From: Allobosea sp. | GTDB lineage: Bacteria; Pseudomonadota; Alphaproteobacteria; Rhizobiales; Beijerinckiaceae | Direction of reading: 5' to 3' | Length of the DNA: 51,841 bases | NCBI RefSeq assembly: GCF_030694325.1 | Contig: NZ_JAUXYO010000086.1 | Coordinates: 1-51,841, forward strand | Shown here: piece after piece, positions 25,978 through 34,407 of the stretch | Numbering within the stretch: position 1 is the first letter of the stretch | Layout: each line of letters opens with the position of its first letter | Made by a program: the position numbers and the translations under genes | The notes under the pieces: model-generated | What the model was told of the DNA's origin: nothing | Databases searched by the model: none | Seen by the model: the letters and a program-made list of their open reading frames with translations, nothing else

Positions 25978-26756
25978 TTTGACCATGGGGCGATGTAAGC
26001 ACGATTCGCAAAGTCCAGCATCCGGCCAAGCGATGCCTGCAATCGGTCCTTCCACACCGTTTGTTGAAACCGGAGATTGTGCCACCCCTATAGTTTACCA
26101 AATGGGGCCACGTCCCACCCCGCCAACCACTAGAACAAATATAGAACATATCGCAGCATCTGACTAGCGAAATTCCTGGGTCATTACGAGGAATTGCCCA
26201 TTCGCCCGCATGCAGCCGCAAAACATCGCATCCGGCTGCATCGCCGAGCCGGGAACTCCAGCACGCTAGCCTCTTTCGACCGGCCGCCGCCCTTGTGATC
26301 GGTGGCCTTGGACAGAACTATCGGCGAGCCTCGATGTCGGGGTTGCCGGCGTCGGCCACGACGCCTGCCTGCTCTCCGGTTGGGTGCGTTGCCGCGGATG
26401 TACCGGTCGCATCAGCGGGAGAGCCGAAGGGCGCACCAAGCGTAGCGTAGCACGGCATAACCGCCCTAACTGCAGCTCTGCTGCGCGGATTCGCCGTCGG
26501 CCGCGGCAGCTAGAGCAAGCCCTTTCTCCCATTTCCGCTCGGCGCCGACGGTCCCGCGCAGGGCGTTCCGGTCCCGGCTTGCGCCGCTGATCACAAAGGT
26601 TAACCTGTCGCTCTGACCGCTGGATGGCCCGCGCTTCACACGATCCCGCCGACCAAGCCGCGCCGAAAAATCCTTGCTATCGCGGTCGTCGGTTCTCCAC
26701 GCCAGGTGGAATGCCGAAAGCGGACCTTCTAAGCGTCAGCTAAGGGCCCTCCCCCC
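25978..26756. other. About 780 bp without a supported gene, between the HD unit and the SHMT-like gene
   Basis: The first 180 bp is AT-rich (ACCCCTATAGTTTACCAAAT near 26090) and may contain the promoter of the HD gene, reading leftward. From 26200 to 26750 the DNA is GC-rich with scattered short frames and no recognisable protein. It may be a decayed remnant, but I cannot name what it was. Confidence 0.4.
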
Positions 26757-28079
26757 TCACCGCATAAAACACAGCTCCCGGAACTTCCCCCGGAACGCCG
26801 TCACGTCCCGCGCGATCGCCTCCGCCGGGCGCGAGCCGTTCAGCCCTTCGGCGATGTAGGCCGCGAGTTCGGGCATGTCGGCTGGCGTCATGCCGAAGCG
26901 GACGATCTCGGGGGTGCCCAGCCGCAGGCCGTTGACGTCTCCCGCCACCTCCGGGAGTGGCAGGCCGATGCCGCAGCTCAGGATGTTGATGGCGCGCAGC
27001 TTTTGCGCCGCCGCCTGGCCGCCGCCATAGGCATGCGCCTCGATCGCGAACTGGTGCGAGGTGGTGATGCCGCGCTCGCGGGCATAGACCGGCACCTGCC
27101 GCTCGCAGAGCGCCTCGCCCAGCGCCTTGGCGGTGGCGGCCATCATCTGCGCGTAATCGCGGCCAAAAGCCTTCCAGTCGAGCAGCGTGATCGCGAGCGA
27201 GGCCGATTTCGCCGCGTCGAAATTCGCCGTCAGGCCGGGATAGGCGATGGCGTCGAGCCGTTCCGCGATGGCGGCGTCATTGGTGACGATCAGGCCCGAG
27301 GGCGGGCCGCCGAGGCTCTTATAGGTGCTCATCGTCATCAGATGGGCGCCCTCCTCCAGCGGCTGCTGCCAGGCCTGGCCGGCGATCATCCCCGACATGT
27401 GGGCCGCGTCGAACAGCACGAGCGCGCCGATTTCGTCGGCGATGGCGCGGATTTCGCGGATCGGATGCGGGAACAGGTTCAGGCTGGCGCCGATAGTGAT
27501 CATCTTCGGCTTCAGCCGCAGCGCATCCGCCCGCAACTGCGCGACATCGACGGTGTAGTTGACCGGATCGACCGGGGCCGGATGGGTGACGATGCCATAG
27601 AGCCCGGCCGCACCGGCGCCGTGATGCGTGACATGCCCGCCGATCGAGGGCGGCGGCGCGATGATGCAGTCGCCGGGCTTGGCGGCGACCATGAAGGCGT
27701 AGAGATTGGCGATGGCGCCCGAGGGCACGCGGATCTCGGCATATGTCGCGCCGAAAACCTCGGCCGCGAGCTCGGCGGCAATGACCTCGATCTGCTCGAT
27801 CGCCTCCAGCCCCATCTCGTATTTCTCGCCGGGATAGCCGAGCGAGGGCCGCGCACCGAGCCCGGACGCCAGCGCCGCTTCGGCGCGCGGGTTCATGATG
27901 TTGGTCGCGGGGTTGAGGTTGAAGCAGTCGCGCTCATGGATGTTGCGGTTTTCCGCCGTCAGCTCCGAAAGCCTGGCCTCGATCGCGTCGAGCGGCTGGC
28001 CGCTGACGCCGGCGGCAATTCCGAGCACATAATCCTCGCTCGCCGCGGGAACCCAGTCGCGCCTGCCCAGTGCCGTCAT
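26757..28079 (-). CDS. Serine hydroxymethyltransferase-like PLP enzyme
   Basis: The 440-residue product is a fold-type I PLP enzyme close to GlyA: NIHERDCFNLNPATNIMNPRAEAALASGLG at the N-terminus, GEKYEMGLEAIEQIE, DAAHMSGMIAGQAWQQP (the Asp that contacts the PLP ring) and TMSTYKSLGGPPSGLIV with the Schiff-base Lys. Classic SHMT has T-T-T-H-K-x-L-R-G-P-R-G; here it reads M-S-T-Y-K-S-L-G-G-P-P-S-G, so this is a divergent paralogue and may use another amino acid, such as an alpha-methylserine. GGGAG is 7 nt ahead of the ATG at 28079; an ATG at 28085 is also possible. It is divergent from the LysR gene, which is a likely regulator. Confidence 0.85.
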   Translation of the reverse strand: MTALGRRDWVPAASEDYVLGIAAGVSGQPLDAIEARLSELTAENRNIHERDCFNLNPATNIMNPRAEAALASGLGARPSLGYPGEKYEMGLEAIEQIEVIAAELAAEVFGATYAEIRVPSGAIANLYAFMVAAKPGDCIIAPPPSIGGHVTHHGAGAAGLYGIVTHPAPVDPVNYTVDVAQLRADALRLKPKMITIGASLNLFPHPIREIRAIADEIGALVLFDAAHMSGMIAGQAWQQPLEEGAHLMTMSTYKSLGGPPSGLIVTNDAAIAERLDAIAYPGLTANFDAAKSASLAITLLDWKAFGRDYAQMMAATAKALGEALCERQVPVYARERGITTSHQFAIEAHAYGGGQAAAQKLRAINILSCGIGLPLPEVAGDVNGLRLGTPEIVRFGMTPADMPELAAYIAEGLNGSRPAEAIARDVTAFRGKFRELCFMR

Positions 28080-28207
28080 CGCCATTCTCCCGCCCCGACG
28101 GGGCCTGCCTGAAACCGAAGCCATAGGAGCGGTTTGCGCCGCCTGGCGCAAACGAGTATTCGTCGCGCGAAGGCGGAGAAAATCTCAGCCTCCCGCCGGA
28201 CCCTTCC

Positions 28208-29098
28208 ATGGCCGTCAAGCCGCCCCGCCCCCGCCTGCCCTCACTCAAGGCGCTCCGCGCTTTCGAGGCCGCGGCGCGTCTGGAAAGCTTCACCGAGGCC
28301 GCCGCCGAACTCGGCGTCACGCCCGGCGCCGTCACCCAGCAGATCCGCCAGCTCGAGGCCGCTCTCGGCCTGCCGCTTTTCCGCCGGCTGCCGCAGGGCG
28401 TGGTGCCGACGGTCGCCGCGCGCGAGGCGCTGCCAAGGCTGACGCGCGGCTTCGACATCCTGGCCCAGGCCGCCCAGAGCCTGCGCGAGAGCGAGAGCCA
28501 GCGCGCGCTCACCATCGCCGCTTTGCCCTGCATCGCCCAGCTCTGGCTCTCGCCGCGCCTGCCCGCCCTGCAGCGCGCCTGGCCGGATCTGCAGGTTTCG
28601 ATAGCGGCCATGGAGTCGCCGCCCGATCCGCGCCGCGAGCCGCATGACCTCGCGATCTTCTACCGCGAGCCTGGCTCGACTCCCGACGCGCTGACGCTGC
28701 CGGGCGAGGATGCGATCCTGCCGGTCTGCGCGCCCGCTCTCGCGGAGCGCATCGGCACGCTCGCCGATCTCGCCGGCCAGACCCTGCTGCACGATGCCGT
28801 CTGGCAGAGCGACTGGGCGCGCTGGCTCGCTTATGCCAGCGCGGCGCGCACCCTCGATGCGTCACGCGGCCCGCGCTTCTCGCTCTACAGCCTGGCGCTG
28901 GATGCGGCGCTGACGGGTTCCGGCGTGCTGATGGGACGGCTCTCGCTGGTCGCGCCGCTGCTGGCGCAGGGCCGGCTCGTCGCGCCGCTCCGGCCACCGC
29001 TGCCGCTCAGCGAACGGCTGACCGTGGCGCCGGCGACGGCGGAGCGCCCGCATCCGCGCCAGGCCGAGATCGCCGCCTGGCTGGTCTCACAGGGGTAG
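28208..29098 (+). CDS. LysR-type transcriptional regulator (GcvA-like)
   Basis: The 296-residue product has the LysR HTH (LPSLKALRAFEAAARLESFTEAAAELGVTPGAVTQQIRQLEAALGLPLFRR, residues about 10-60), with the T-P-G-A-V-T-Q-Q variant of GcvA-type regulators, and a co-inducer domain starting about residue 95 (ALTIAALPCIAQLWLSPRLPA). It lies 122 bp from and divergent to the SHMT-like enzyme, as LysR regulators often do with their targets. The ligand is inferred to be a one-carbon or amino acid metabolite. Confidence 0.92.
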   Translation: MAVKPPRPRLPSLKALRAFEAAARLESFTEAAAELGVTPGAVTQQIRQLEAALGLPLFRRLPQGVVPTVAAREALPRLTRGFDILAQAAQSLRESESQRALTIAALPCIAQLWLSPRLPALQRAWPDLQVSIAAMESPPDPRREPHDLAIFYREPGSTPDALTLPGEDAILPVCAPALAERIGTLADLAGQTLLHDAVWQSDWARWLAYASAARTLDASRGPRFSLYSLALDAALTGSGVLMGRLSLVAPLLAQGRLVAPLRPPLPLSERLTVAPATAERPHPRQAEIAAWLVSQG

Positions 29099-29120
29099 GA
29101 CTGTCGGTCTCTCGAACGAA

Positions 29121-29263
29121 ACGCGTTGTCATCCCGGACGAAGCCCTCGGGTCCGATCTTCGATCGGCCCAAGGATGAACTCCGCGAATATCCGGGATCC
29201 ATTCCGGGGCACGTCCCGGTGAGGTTCCGGAATGGGTCCCGGGCCAAGCCCGGGACGACCGCG
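29121..29263. repeat. Palindromic intergenic repeat (REP-like, family B), complex
   Basis: Same family as the element at 8344: it opens ACGCGTTGTCATCCCGG and ends CCCGGGACGACCGCGT, then GTGTTTCA. Inside are GGGTCCGATCTTCGATCGGCCC (an imperfect hairpin) and CCGGGATCCATTCCGG paired with CCGGAATGGGTCCCGG. It fills the gap between LysR and cysE 3' ends, so it could end both transcripts. Confidence 0.75.
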
Positions 29264-29305
29264 TGTTTCAACATCACGAGCGGGCCTGCGCTGAGGCCGC
29301 CAGCC

Positions 29306-30154
29306 TCAGATATAGGAGCCGCAATCGCCGCCGAGGATCTGGTCCATCGAGCGCGAGGGCTCGGCGCAGCCGGCCTCGCCGACCACCTTCGCCGGCACGC
29401 CCGCGACCGTCTTGTTGCGCGGCACGCTTGCCAGCACGACCGAGCCCGCCGCGACGCGCGAGCACTGGCCGACCTCGATATTGCCGAGAATCTTGGCGCC
29501 GGCGCCGAGCAGCACGCCCTTGCGGATCTTGGGATGGCGGTCGCCGCCCTGCTTGCCGGTGCCGCCCAGCGTAACGCCGTGCAGCATCGAGACGTCGTCC
29601 TCGATCACCGCCGTCTCGCCGACGACGAGCCCGGTGGCATGGTCGAGGAAGATGCCCTTGCCGATGCGCGCGGCGGGGTTGATGTCGGTCTGGAAGACCT
29701 CGGAAGCGCGGCTCTGCAGATAGAGCGCGAAATCGCGCCGGTCCCGCCGCCACAGCCAATGCGCCAGCCGGTGGCATTGCAGCGCGTGGAAGCCCTTGAA
29801 GAACAGCACCGGCTCGAGCACGCGGTAGCAGGCCGGGTCGCGGTCGAGCACGGCGACGACATCGGCACGCATGCCGGCGCCAATCGCCTCATCGGCAGCG
29901 AGCGCCTCGGCGAAAGCCTGTTCGATCAGATCCGCGGTCACGGCGGGATGGCCGAGCCGCGCGGCGACGCGGTGGCCCACCGCCGCCTCGAAGCTCGGCT
30001 GGTTGAGCACGGAGGCGACGATCAGGCTGCCCAGCGCCGGCTCGGCGGCGACGGCGGCTTCCGCCTCGCGCCGGAGCCGGGACCAGACGGGATCGAGCCG
30101 TTCGAGCCCGCTCTTGGGGTCGCGGGCTTCGACGACGGAGCGTCCTGACGACAT
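29306..30154 (-). CDS. cysE: Serine O-acetyltransferase
   Basis: The 282-residue product has the N-terminal helical domain (VWSRLRREAEAAVAAEPALGSL) and the left-handed beta-helix of CysE with LQCHRLAHWLW, INPAARIGKGIFLDHATGLVVGETA, HGVTLGGTGKQGGDRHPKI and ILGNIEVGQCSRVAAGSVVL. The catalytic His pair and the C-terminal Ile (..GSYI) that docks into OASS are present. It acetylates serine with acetyl-CoA, the first step of cysteine synthesis. GGAGA 6 nt before the ATG at 30154 fixes the start; the frame extends upstream without family features. The C-terminal Ile suggests it forms the cysteine synthase complex. Confidence 0.96.
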   Translation of the reverse strand: MSSGRSVVEARDPKSGLERLDPVWSRLRREAEAAVAAEPALGSLIVASVLNQPSFEAAVGHRVAARLGHPAVTADLIEQAFAEALAADEAIGAGMRADVVAVLDRDPACYRVLEPVLFFKGFHALQCHRLAHWLWRRDRRDFALYLQSRASEVFQTDINPAARIGKGIFLDHATGLVVGETAVIEDDVSMLHGVTLGGTGKQGGDRHPKIRKGVLLGAGAKILGNIEVGQCSRVAAGSVVLASVPRNKTVAGVPAKVVGEAGCAEPSRSMDQILGGDCGSYI

Positions 30155-30331
30155 GGTTGTTCTCCGCGAAAGTCGTTCGGCGATGCCGATCCTAGCATCC
30201 GAGGCGGCATCGACGCCAAAGCTGTTTGCGAGCCGCACGCGGTTCCGGATGTGGTGCGCCGGATTCACTTTGTCAAAACCGTTCCGCAAAGGCTTGTCAT
30301 CAGGGGATTTTCGAACCGCCCCCCGGCAACC

Positions 30332-31099
30332 TCACAAACGCGACAGGAAGTCGAGCACCGCCTGCTTGTGGGTCTTGTCGCCGACGGCGAGATTGTGGTC
30401 GCGGCCCTGGATGTCGAAGGCCTCCGCACCCGGGATCAGCCGCGCCAACGCCGGGCCCGAGCCCGCGACATCGTCCGTCGTGCCGACGCTGACGAGCGTG
30501 GGAACCGCGATCCGGCCGACCTCGGCCTCGCTCAGCGTCTGCCGCGAGCCGCGGATGCAGGCGGCGAGCGCGTTCAGGTCGCTCTTCGTCGCCTCGGCGA
30601 AGGCGCGGAACATGCGCTGCATCGGGTCGGTCAGGCCATCAAGCGAGGGCGCCTCCATCGCGTCCGCAATGCCCAGCGGCAGGCCGACGCCCTCGACGAG
30701 ATGGATGCCGAGCCCACCGAGCAGGAGCGCGGTCAGCCGCTGCGGATGCGCCAGCGCCAGATGGGCGGAAATGCGCGCGCCCATCGAATAGCCCATCACC
30801 ACCGCGCGGGGGATATCGAGATGGTCCATCAGCCGCCGCACATCCTCGGCCATGATCTGGGATGAATAGGCGGCGGGCTCGTAGAGCTTCTGGCTCTGGC
30901 CATGGCCGCGATTGTCGAGCGCGACGACGCGGTAGCCGGCATGGGTCAGCGTCTTCGTCCACTGCGTGTTGACCCAGTTGACCATGTGGCTGGAGCCGAA
31001 GCCATGGACCAGGACCACGGTGGCATGGCGGTCGACATCGCCGGTGGGGGCGAGATCGATGAAGGCGAGGCTGACGCCGTCGGAAGAGAAGCTCTGCAT
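30332..31099 (-). CDS. Alpha/beta-hydrolase fold protein
   Basis: The 255-residue product has the fold marks: VVLVHGFGSSH (oxyanion HG), DNRGHGQS, VMGYSMGARISAHLAL (nucleophile Ser in GYSMG), a likely acid near TTDDVAG and catalytic His in GRDHNLAVGDK. The D-N-R-G-H-G pattern puts it with hydrolases related to haloperoxidases and meta-cleavage enzymes. The substrate is not clear from the sequence. It is alone; nearby genes do not suggest a pathway. Confidence 0.9.
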   Translation of the reverse strand: MQSFSSDGVSLAFIDLAPTGDVDRHATVVLVHGFGSSHMVNWVNTQWTKTLTHAGYRVVALDNRGHGQSQKLYEPAAYSSQIMAEDVRRLMDHLDIPRAVVMGYSMGARISAHLALAHPQRLTALLLGGLGIHLVEGVGLPLGIADAMEAPSLDGLTDPMQRMFRAFAEATKSDLNALAACIRGSRQTLSEAEVGRIAVPTLVSVGTTDDVAGSGPALARLIPGAEAFDIQGRDHNLAVGDKTHKQAVLDFLSRL

Positions 31100-31195
31100 G
31101 GCGCACCGTTACCGTCGCGGGAATTGCGCTCTCCCATGCCACCAACGCCTCGGCTTGGGTAGCGGCCGCAGCGCAGCCTGCCTATGAAGGCCGGC

Positions 31196-32179
31196 ATGAG
31201 CGCCGTCCCGCCTCCCCCTGCCGCCCCCTCGCCGCGCCTGCGGCTGGAGGCCGTCGACCTCGCCCGGGGCCTCGCGCTTCTGGCGATGTTCGTCTTCCAC
31301 TTCGCCTATGATCTTTCCTATTTCGGGCTGATCGAGACACATGTCCCCTCCGAACCCGGCTGGCGCTGGTTCGCGAGGCTGATCGCCGGTTCCTTCCTGA
31401 CGCTGGTCGGCATCAGCCTGGTGCTGGCCACCCGGACCGGACTGAACCGGCCCGCCTTCCTGAAGCGGCTCGCAATGGTTTCGGGTGCCGCCGCGCTGGT
31501 GACGCTCGCGACCTATTTTGCGATGCCGCGCAGCTTCATCTTCTTCGGCATCCTGCATCATGTCACGCTCGGCAGCGTGCTCGCTCTGCCCTTCCTGCGC
31601 CTGCCGGTTGCCGCCGTGGCGGTCGCTGCGATCGTCGCCTTCGCCCTGCCGGTCCTCGTCGCCCATCCTCTGCTCGACCAGCCTGCCCTCGCCTGGCTCG
31701 GATTCTCGCGCGCGCCGATCGTGACCGCGGATTTCGTGCCGGTCTTTCCATGGTTCGGCTGCGTGCTCGGCGGCGTCGTGCTGGCGCGGCTCGCTTTGCC
31801 GCGACTGGTCGGCAGCCGCTTTGCCGCCTGGCGTCCGGCCTCGCTGCCGGCCCGGATCGTCGCCTGGGGCGGCCGCCATAGCCTTCTGGTCTATCTCGTC
31901 CATCAGCCGGTCTTCATCGGCGCGCTGATGCTGGCCCTGCAGCTGTCCCCCTCGCCGCCCGCCTCGCAGGAGCGCGGCTTCATGCTGTCCTGCCAGAGCA
32001 GCTGCGCCGCCGGACCGCTCGGCGCGGAGGCCTGCGAGCGGCTCTGCGTCTGCACCGCCGATTCGCTGAAGCGGGAGGGGCTGTGGGCGGCGACGCTGGC
32101 GGACCGGCTCGACGAGGTCGGGCGCGGGCGCGTCACCGAGCTCGCCCAGGCCTGCCTGCGCCCGGCGGCACCGCGCTGA
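31196..32179 (+). CDS. DUF1624 (heparan-alpha-glucosaminide N-acetyltransferase-like) membrane protein
   Basis: The product of about 327 residues has about eight membrane helices. The N-terminus RLEAVDLARGLALLAMFVFHFAYDL has the R-x-x-x-x-D-x-x-R-G signature with the helix His of the acyltransferase-like DUF1624 family, which includes the human HGSNAT catalytic domain. The C-terminus (after residue about 240) is an extra cytoplasmic Cys-rich segment with CQSSC, CERLCVC, which is unusual. I chose the ATG at 31196 because GAAGG lies 5 nt upstream; ATG 31184 is in frame. Transfer of acetyl groups to a sugar is an inference from the family. Confidence 0.8.
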   Translation: MSAVPPPPAAPSPRLRLEAVDLARGLALLAMFVFHFAYDLSYFGLIETHVPSEPGWRWFARLIAGSFLTLVGISLVLATRTGLNRPAFLKRLAMVSGAAALVTLATYFAMPRSFIFFGILHHVTLGSVLALPFLRLPVAAVAVAAIVAFALPVLVAHPLLDQPALAWLGFSRAPIVTADFVPVFPWFGCVLGGVVLARLALPRLVGSRFAAWRPASLPARIVAWGGRHSLLVYLVHQPVFIGALMLALQLSPSPPASQERGFMLSCQSSCAAGPLGAEACERLCVCTADSLKREGLWAATLADRLDEVGRGRVTELAQACLRPAAPR

Positions 32180-32216
32180 GAATTACGCGAGCGAAGCATC
32201 GCCGACGCGCCTCCCT

Positions 32217-32337
32217 CCCCCCGCTTGCGGTGGGGAGGGCCGGAGTGGGGGGCAGTGCCGCTCGGCGCTACGACCCAGAAAAGGGCTCTGGCTTGGCCGC
32301 CGCCCATCCCTAACCCTTCCCCACCGCAAGCGGGGGG
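32217..32337. repeat. Long GC-rich inverted repeat (family C)
   Basis: Arms of 22 nt, 32217-32238 and 32316-32337, are reverse complements with one mismatch; the left arm begins CCCCCCGCTTGCGGTGGGGA. A 77-bp middle lies between them. It follows the DUF1624 gene and precedes the zinc-finger gene in tandem, so it may be a transcript end or a mobile palindrome. Confidence 0.75.
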
Positions 32338-32463
32338 AACGGGATCGGGCCGCCACTGGACCGAGCCCGCGCCCGGCGGCACCACGCTGAGACAATCGCG
32401 CACTGGCGCGCAGCCGCCCGGCGCGATAGTTTGATGCCACATCACGAAGCAAGAGCGACAATC

Positions 32464-32715
32464 ATGGCCGATCACGGCATTCCGCATTTCCACAACGACA
32501 AGGGCGTCGCCGTCATCCATGTCGGTGCGCGCGAATTCATGTGCATCGGTGCCAAGCCGCCTTTCGACCACCCGCATGTCTATCTCGACATGGGCGCCGA
32601 CCATGAGATCGTCTGCCCCTATTGCTCAACGCTCTACAAATTCGACGCGAACCTGAAGGCCGGCACCTGCTCGCCGCCCGAATGCGCCCATCACGAGACG
32701 GCCCAGGCCGCCTGA
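32464..32715 (+). CDS. Zinc-finger domain protein (NDUFS6/zf-CHCC-like)
   Basis: The 83-residue product is of the zf-CHCC type, which includes the mitochondrial complex I subunit NDUFS6: GAREFMCIGAKPPFDHPHVYLDMGADHEIVCPYCSTLYKFD, with C-x8-H and C-x-x-C metal ligands and an extra C-S-P-P-E-C tail. It is common as a stand-alone gene in alphaproteobacteria and probably contributes to respiratory complex I, but I cannot show the contact from here. I chose the ATG at 32464 (MADHGIPHFHND); an open frame extends 33 bp upstream. Confidence 0.88.
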   Translation: MADHGIPHFHNDKGVAVIHVGAREFMCIGAKPPFDHPHVYLDMGADHEIVCPYCSTLYKFDANLKAGTCSPPECAHHETAQAA

Positions 32716-32811
32716 CGGCACCCTTCCCCTGAGCCGGCCGCCCCGGCGGCCTTGCGGCACGCCTCGCGCAGGGGGCTGCCGTCCCGCCTCGACGACGAAG
32801 GCCTGAGCCGC

Positions 32812-34005
32812 GTGCCCGCTCCCCATGTCCTGATCGCCGGCGCCGGCATCGGCGGGCTCACCGCCGCGCTGGCGATGGCCCGCCGCGGCATCGCCGTCAC
32901 CGTGGTCGAGAAGCGCACCGGCTTCGGCGAACTCGGCGCCGGACTGCAGATCAGCCCGAACTCCGGACGCGTTCTCGACGGCCTCGACCTCGCCCTGCCC
33001 TTGCGTCGCGTCGCCGTCTCCTCGCATGGCCTGGCGGTCCGGCGCTGGCGCGACGGCCTGGCGCTGCTGGAGATGCCGTCCCATCCCGAGCGGCTGGCGA
33101 CGCCCTACCGGCTGCTCAAGCGCAGCGACCTCCACACCGTCCTGCTCGATGCCGCCCGCAGCATGCCGAATATCCGCCTCGTCGTTGGCCGCGGCCTCGA
33201 GAACGTGACGCAGGAGGCCGACGGCGTCTCGACCACGCTCACCGGCACCAGCGGACAGTCGGAGCACTTGTCGGGCCTCGCTTTGATCGGCGCCGACGGG
33301 CTCTGGTCCCGCCTGCGCGATGCCGTAGGCGACACCTCACCCCCGGTCTTCACCGGCTTCGAGGCCTGGCGGGCGCTGGCGCCGGCCAGTGAGCGCGGCC
33401 CGGCGCGGGTCCAGCTCCATCTCGGCGACGGCCGCCACGCCGTGCATTACCCGGTCGCAGCCGGGCGCGAGACCAATCTCGTCATCATCCGCCGCAGCGC
33501 GGAGGCCCGCGAGGGCTGGTCGCGCGAAGGCGATCCGCGCCTGCCAGCCAGCACCGTCGCCCAGGCCTCGCAGGGACTGCGCGATCTCGTCGCCGTGGCC
33601 TCGGGCTGGCAGGTCTGGTCGCTGTTCGACCGCAAGCCGGCCGCGATGGCGCAGGGCCGCATCGCGCTGCTGGGCGATGCCGCCCATCCCGTGCTGCCCT
33701 TCCTCGCCCAGGGCGCCTCGCTGGCGATCGAGGATGCGGCAGTGCTGGCGCGGCTCCTGGCCCAGGCGCTGGAGACGGAGGGGCCGCAAGCCGTTCCCGC
33801 CGCCCTGTCCGCCTATGCCACGGCTCGCGCCGCCCGCGTCGCCCGTGTCCAGGAGGCGAGCCGCGGCAATGGCCGCAGCTTCCATCTCGGCTGGCCGCTC
33901 GCCATCGGGCGCGACCTCGCCCTGCGCCATCTCGGCGCCGAGGGTCTGAGCCGACGCTATGCCTGGCTCTATGATTGGCAGGATGGCGACCGGAGCGAAG
34001 GCTGA
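32812..34005 (+). CDS. FAD-dependent monooxygenase (salicylate/3-hydroxybenzoate hydroxylase-like)
   Basis: The 397-residue product has the three flavin motifs of group A aromatic hydroxylases: GAGIGGLTAAL at residues 9-19 (dinucleotide fold), GADGLWSRLRDAVG (D-G motif) and GRIALLGDAAHPVLPFLAQGASLAIEDA (G-D motif, about 283-310). Such enzymes insert oxygen into an aromatic ring using NAD(P)H and FAD. I start at a GTG at 32812; the frame is open further up to a TTG at 32752. A ring substrate is not identified because no dioxygenase or ring-cleavage gene is near. It may share a transcript with the small membrane protein after it. Confidence 0.9.
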   Translation: MPAPHVLIAGAGIGGLTAALAMARRGIAVTVVEKRTGFGELGAGLQISPNSGRVLDGLDLALPLRRVAVSSHGLAVRRWRDGLALLEMPSHPERLATPYRLLKRSDLHTVLLDAARSMPNIRLVVGRGLENVTQEADGVSTTLTGTSGQSEHLSGLALIGADGLWSRLRDAVGDTSPPVFTGFEAWRALAPASERGPARVQLHLGDGRHAVHYPVAAGRETNLVIIRRSAEAREGWSREGDPRLPASTVAQASQGLRDLVAVASGWQVWSLFDRKPAAMAQGRIALLGDAAHPVLPFLAQGASLAIEDAAVLARLLAQALETEGPQAVPAALSAYATARAARVARVQEASRGNGRSFHLGWPLAIGRDLALRHLGAEGLSRRYAWLYDWQDGDRSEG

Positions 34006-34079
34006 GCCGGCGACCACGGGTGATCTCGCCTTCGCCGCAATTCGGACCTAGCTTGGGGAGAGGTCAGGAACGAAAGCAG

Positions 34080-34397
34080 ATGATCCGGGTCAATTTCTCT
34101 GAGCAGATCGGCGGCCGCGCCGCGGCGATGCCACGCTGGGCCGCCTGGCTGGCGATGGCTGCGAGCCTGGTGATCGGCGTCGTGCTCTTCCTGCTGGCCG
34201 CCAGCCTGGCCCTGATCCTGCTGCCGGTCGCGGCGCTGGCCGGCGCCATCGCGATCTGGCGCCTGCGCCGCCGCATGAAGGCCGCGGGCTTCGGTGCGCC
34301 CGGCGCCTTTTCCGAGCGTCCGCCCTCGCCCGCGCGCGGCGAGATCGTCGACGCCGAGTACAGGATCATCGACTCCGGCGAGCCTCCACGCCGCTGA
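34080..34397 (+). CDS. Small membrane protein, unknown function
   Basis: The 105-residue product has two close hydrophobic stretches (WAAWLAMAASLVIGVVLFLL and SLALILLPVAALAGAIAIW) followed by a basic R-L-R-R-R-M-K cluster and a Pro-rich tail ending in DAEYRIIDSGEPPRR. The ATG at 34080 is preceded by AGGAACG. It converges on chrA 10 bp away. I do not recognise the family. Confidence 0.7.
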   Translation: MIRVNFSEQIGGRAAAMPRWAAWLAMAASLVIGVVLFLLAASLALILLPVAALAGAIAIWRLRRRMKAAGFGAPGAFSERPPSPARGEIVDAEYRIIDSGEPPRR

Positions 34398-34407
34398 GCG
34401 AAGTCGC

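Noticed and set aside
25931-26221. A 96-codon minus-strand frame overlapping the start of the HD gene
   Set aside because: It overlaps the HD frame out of phase, is rich in Arg, Trp and Cys without a motif, and has no ribosome-binding site.
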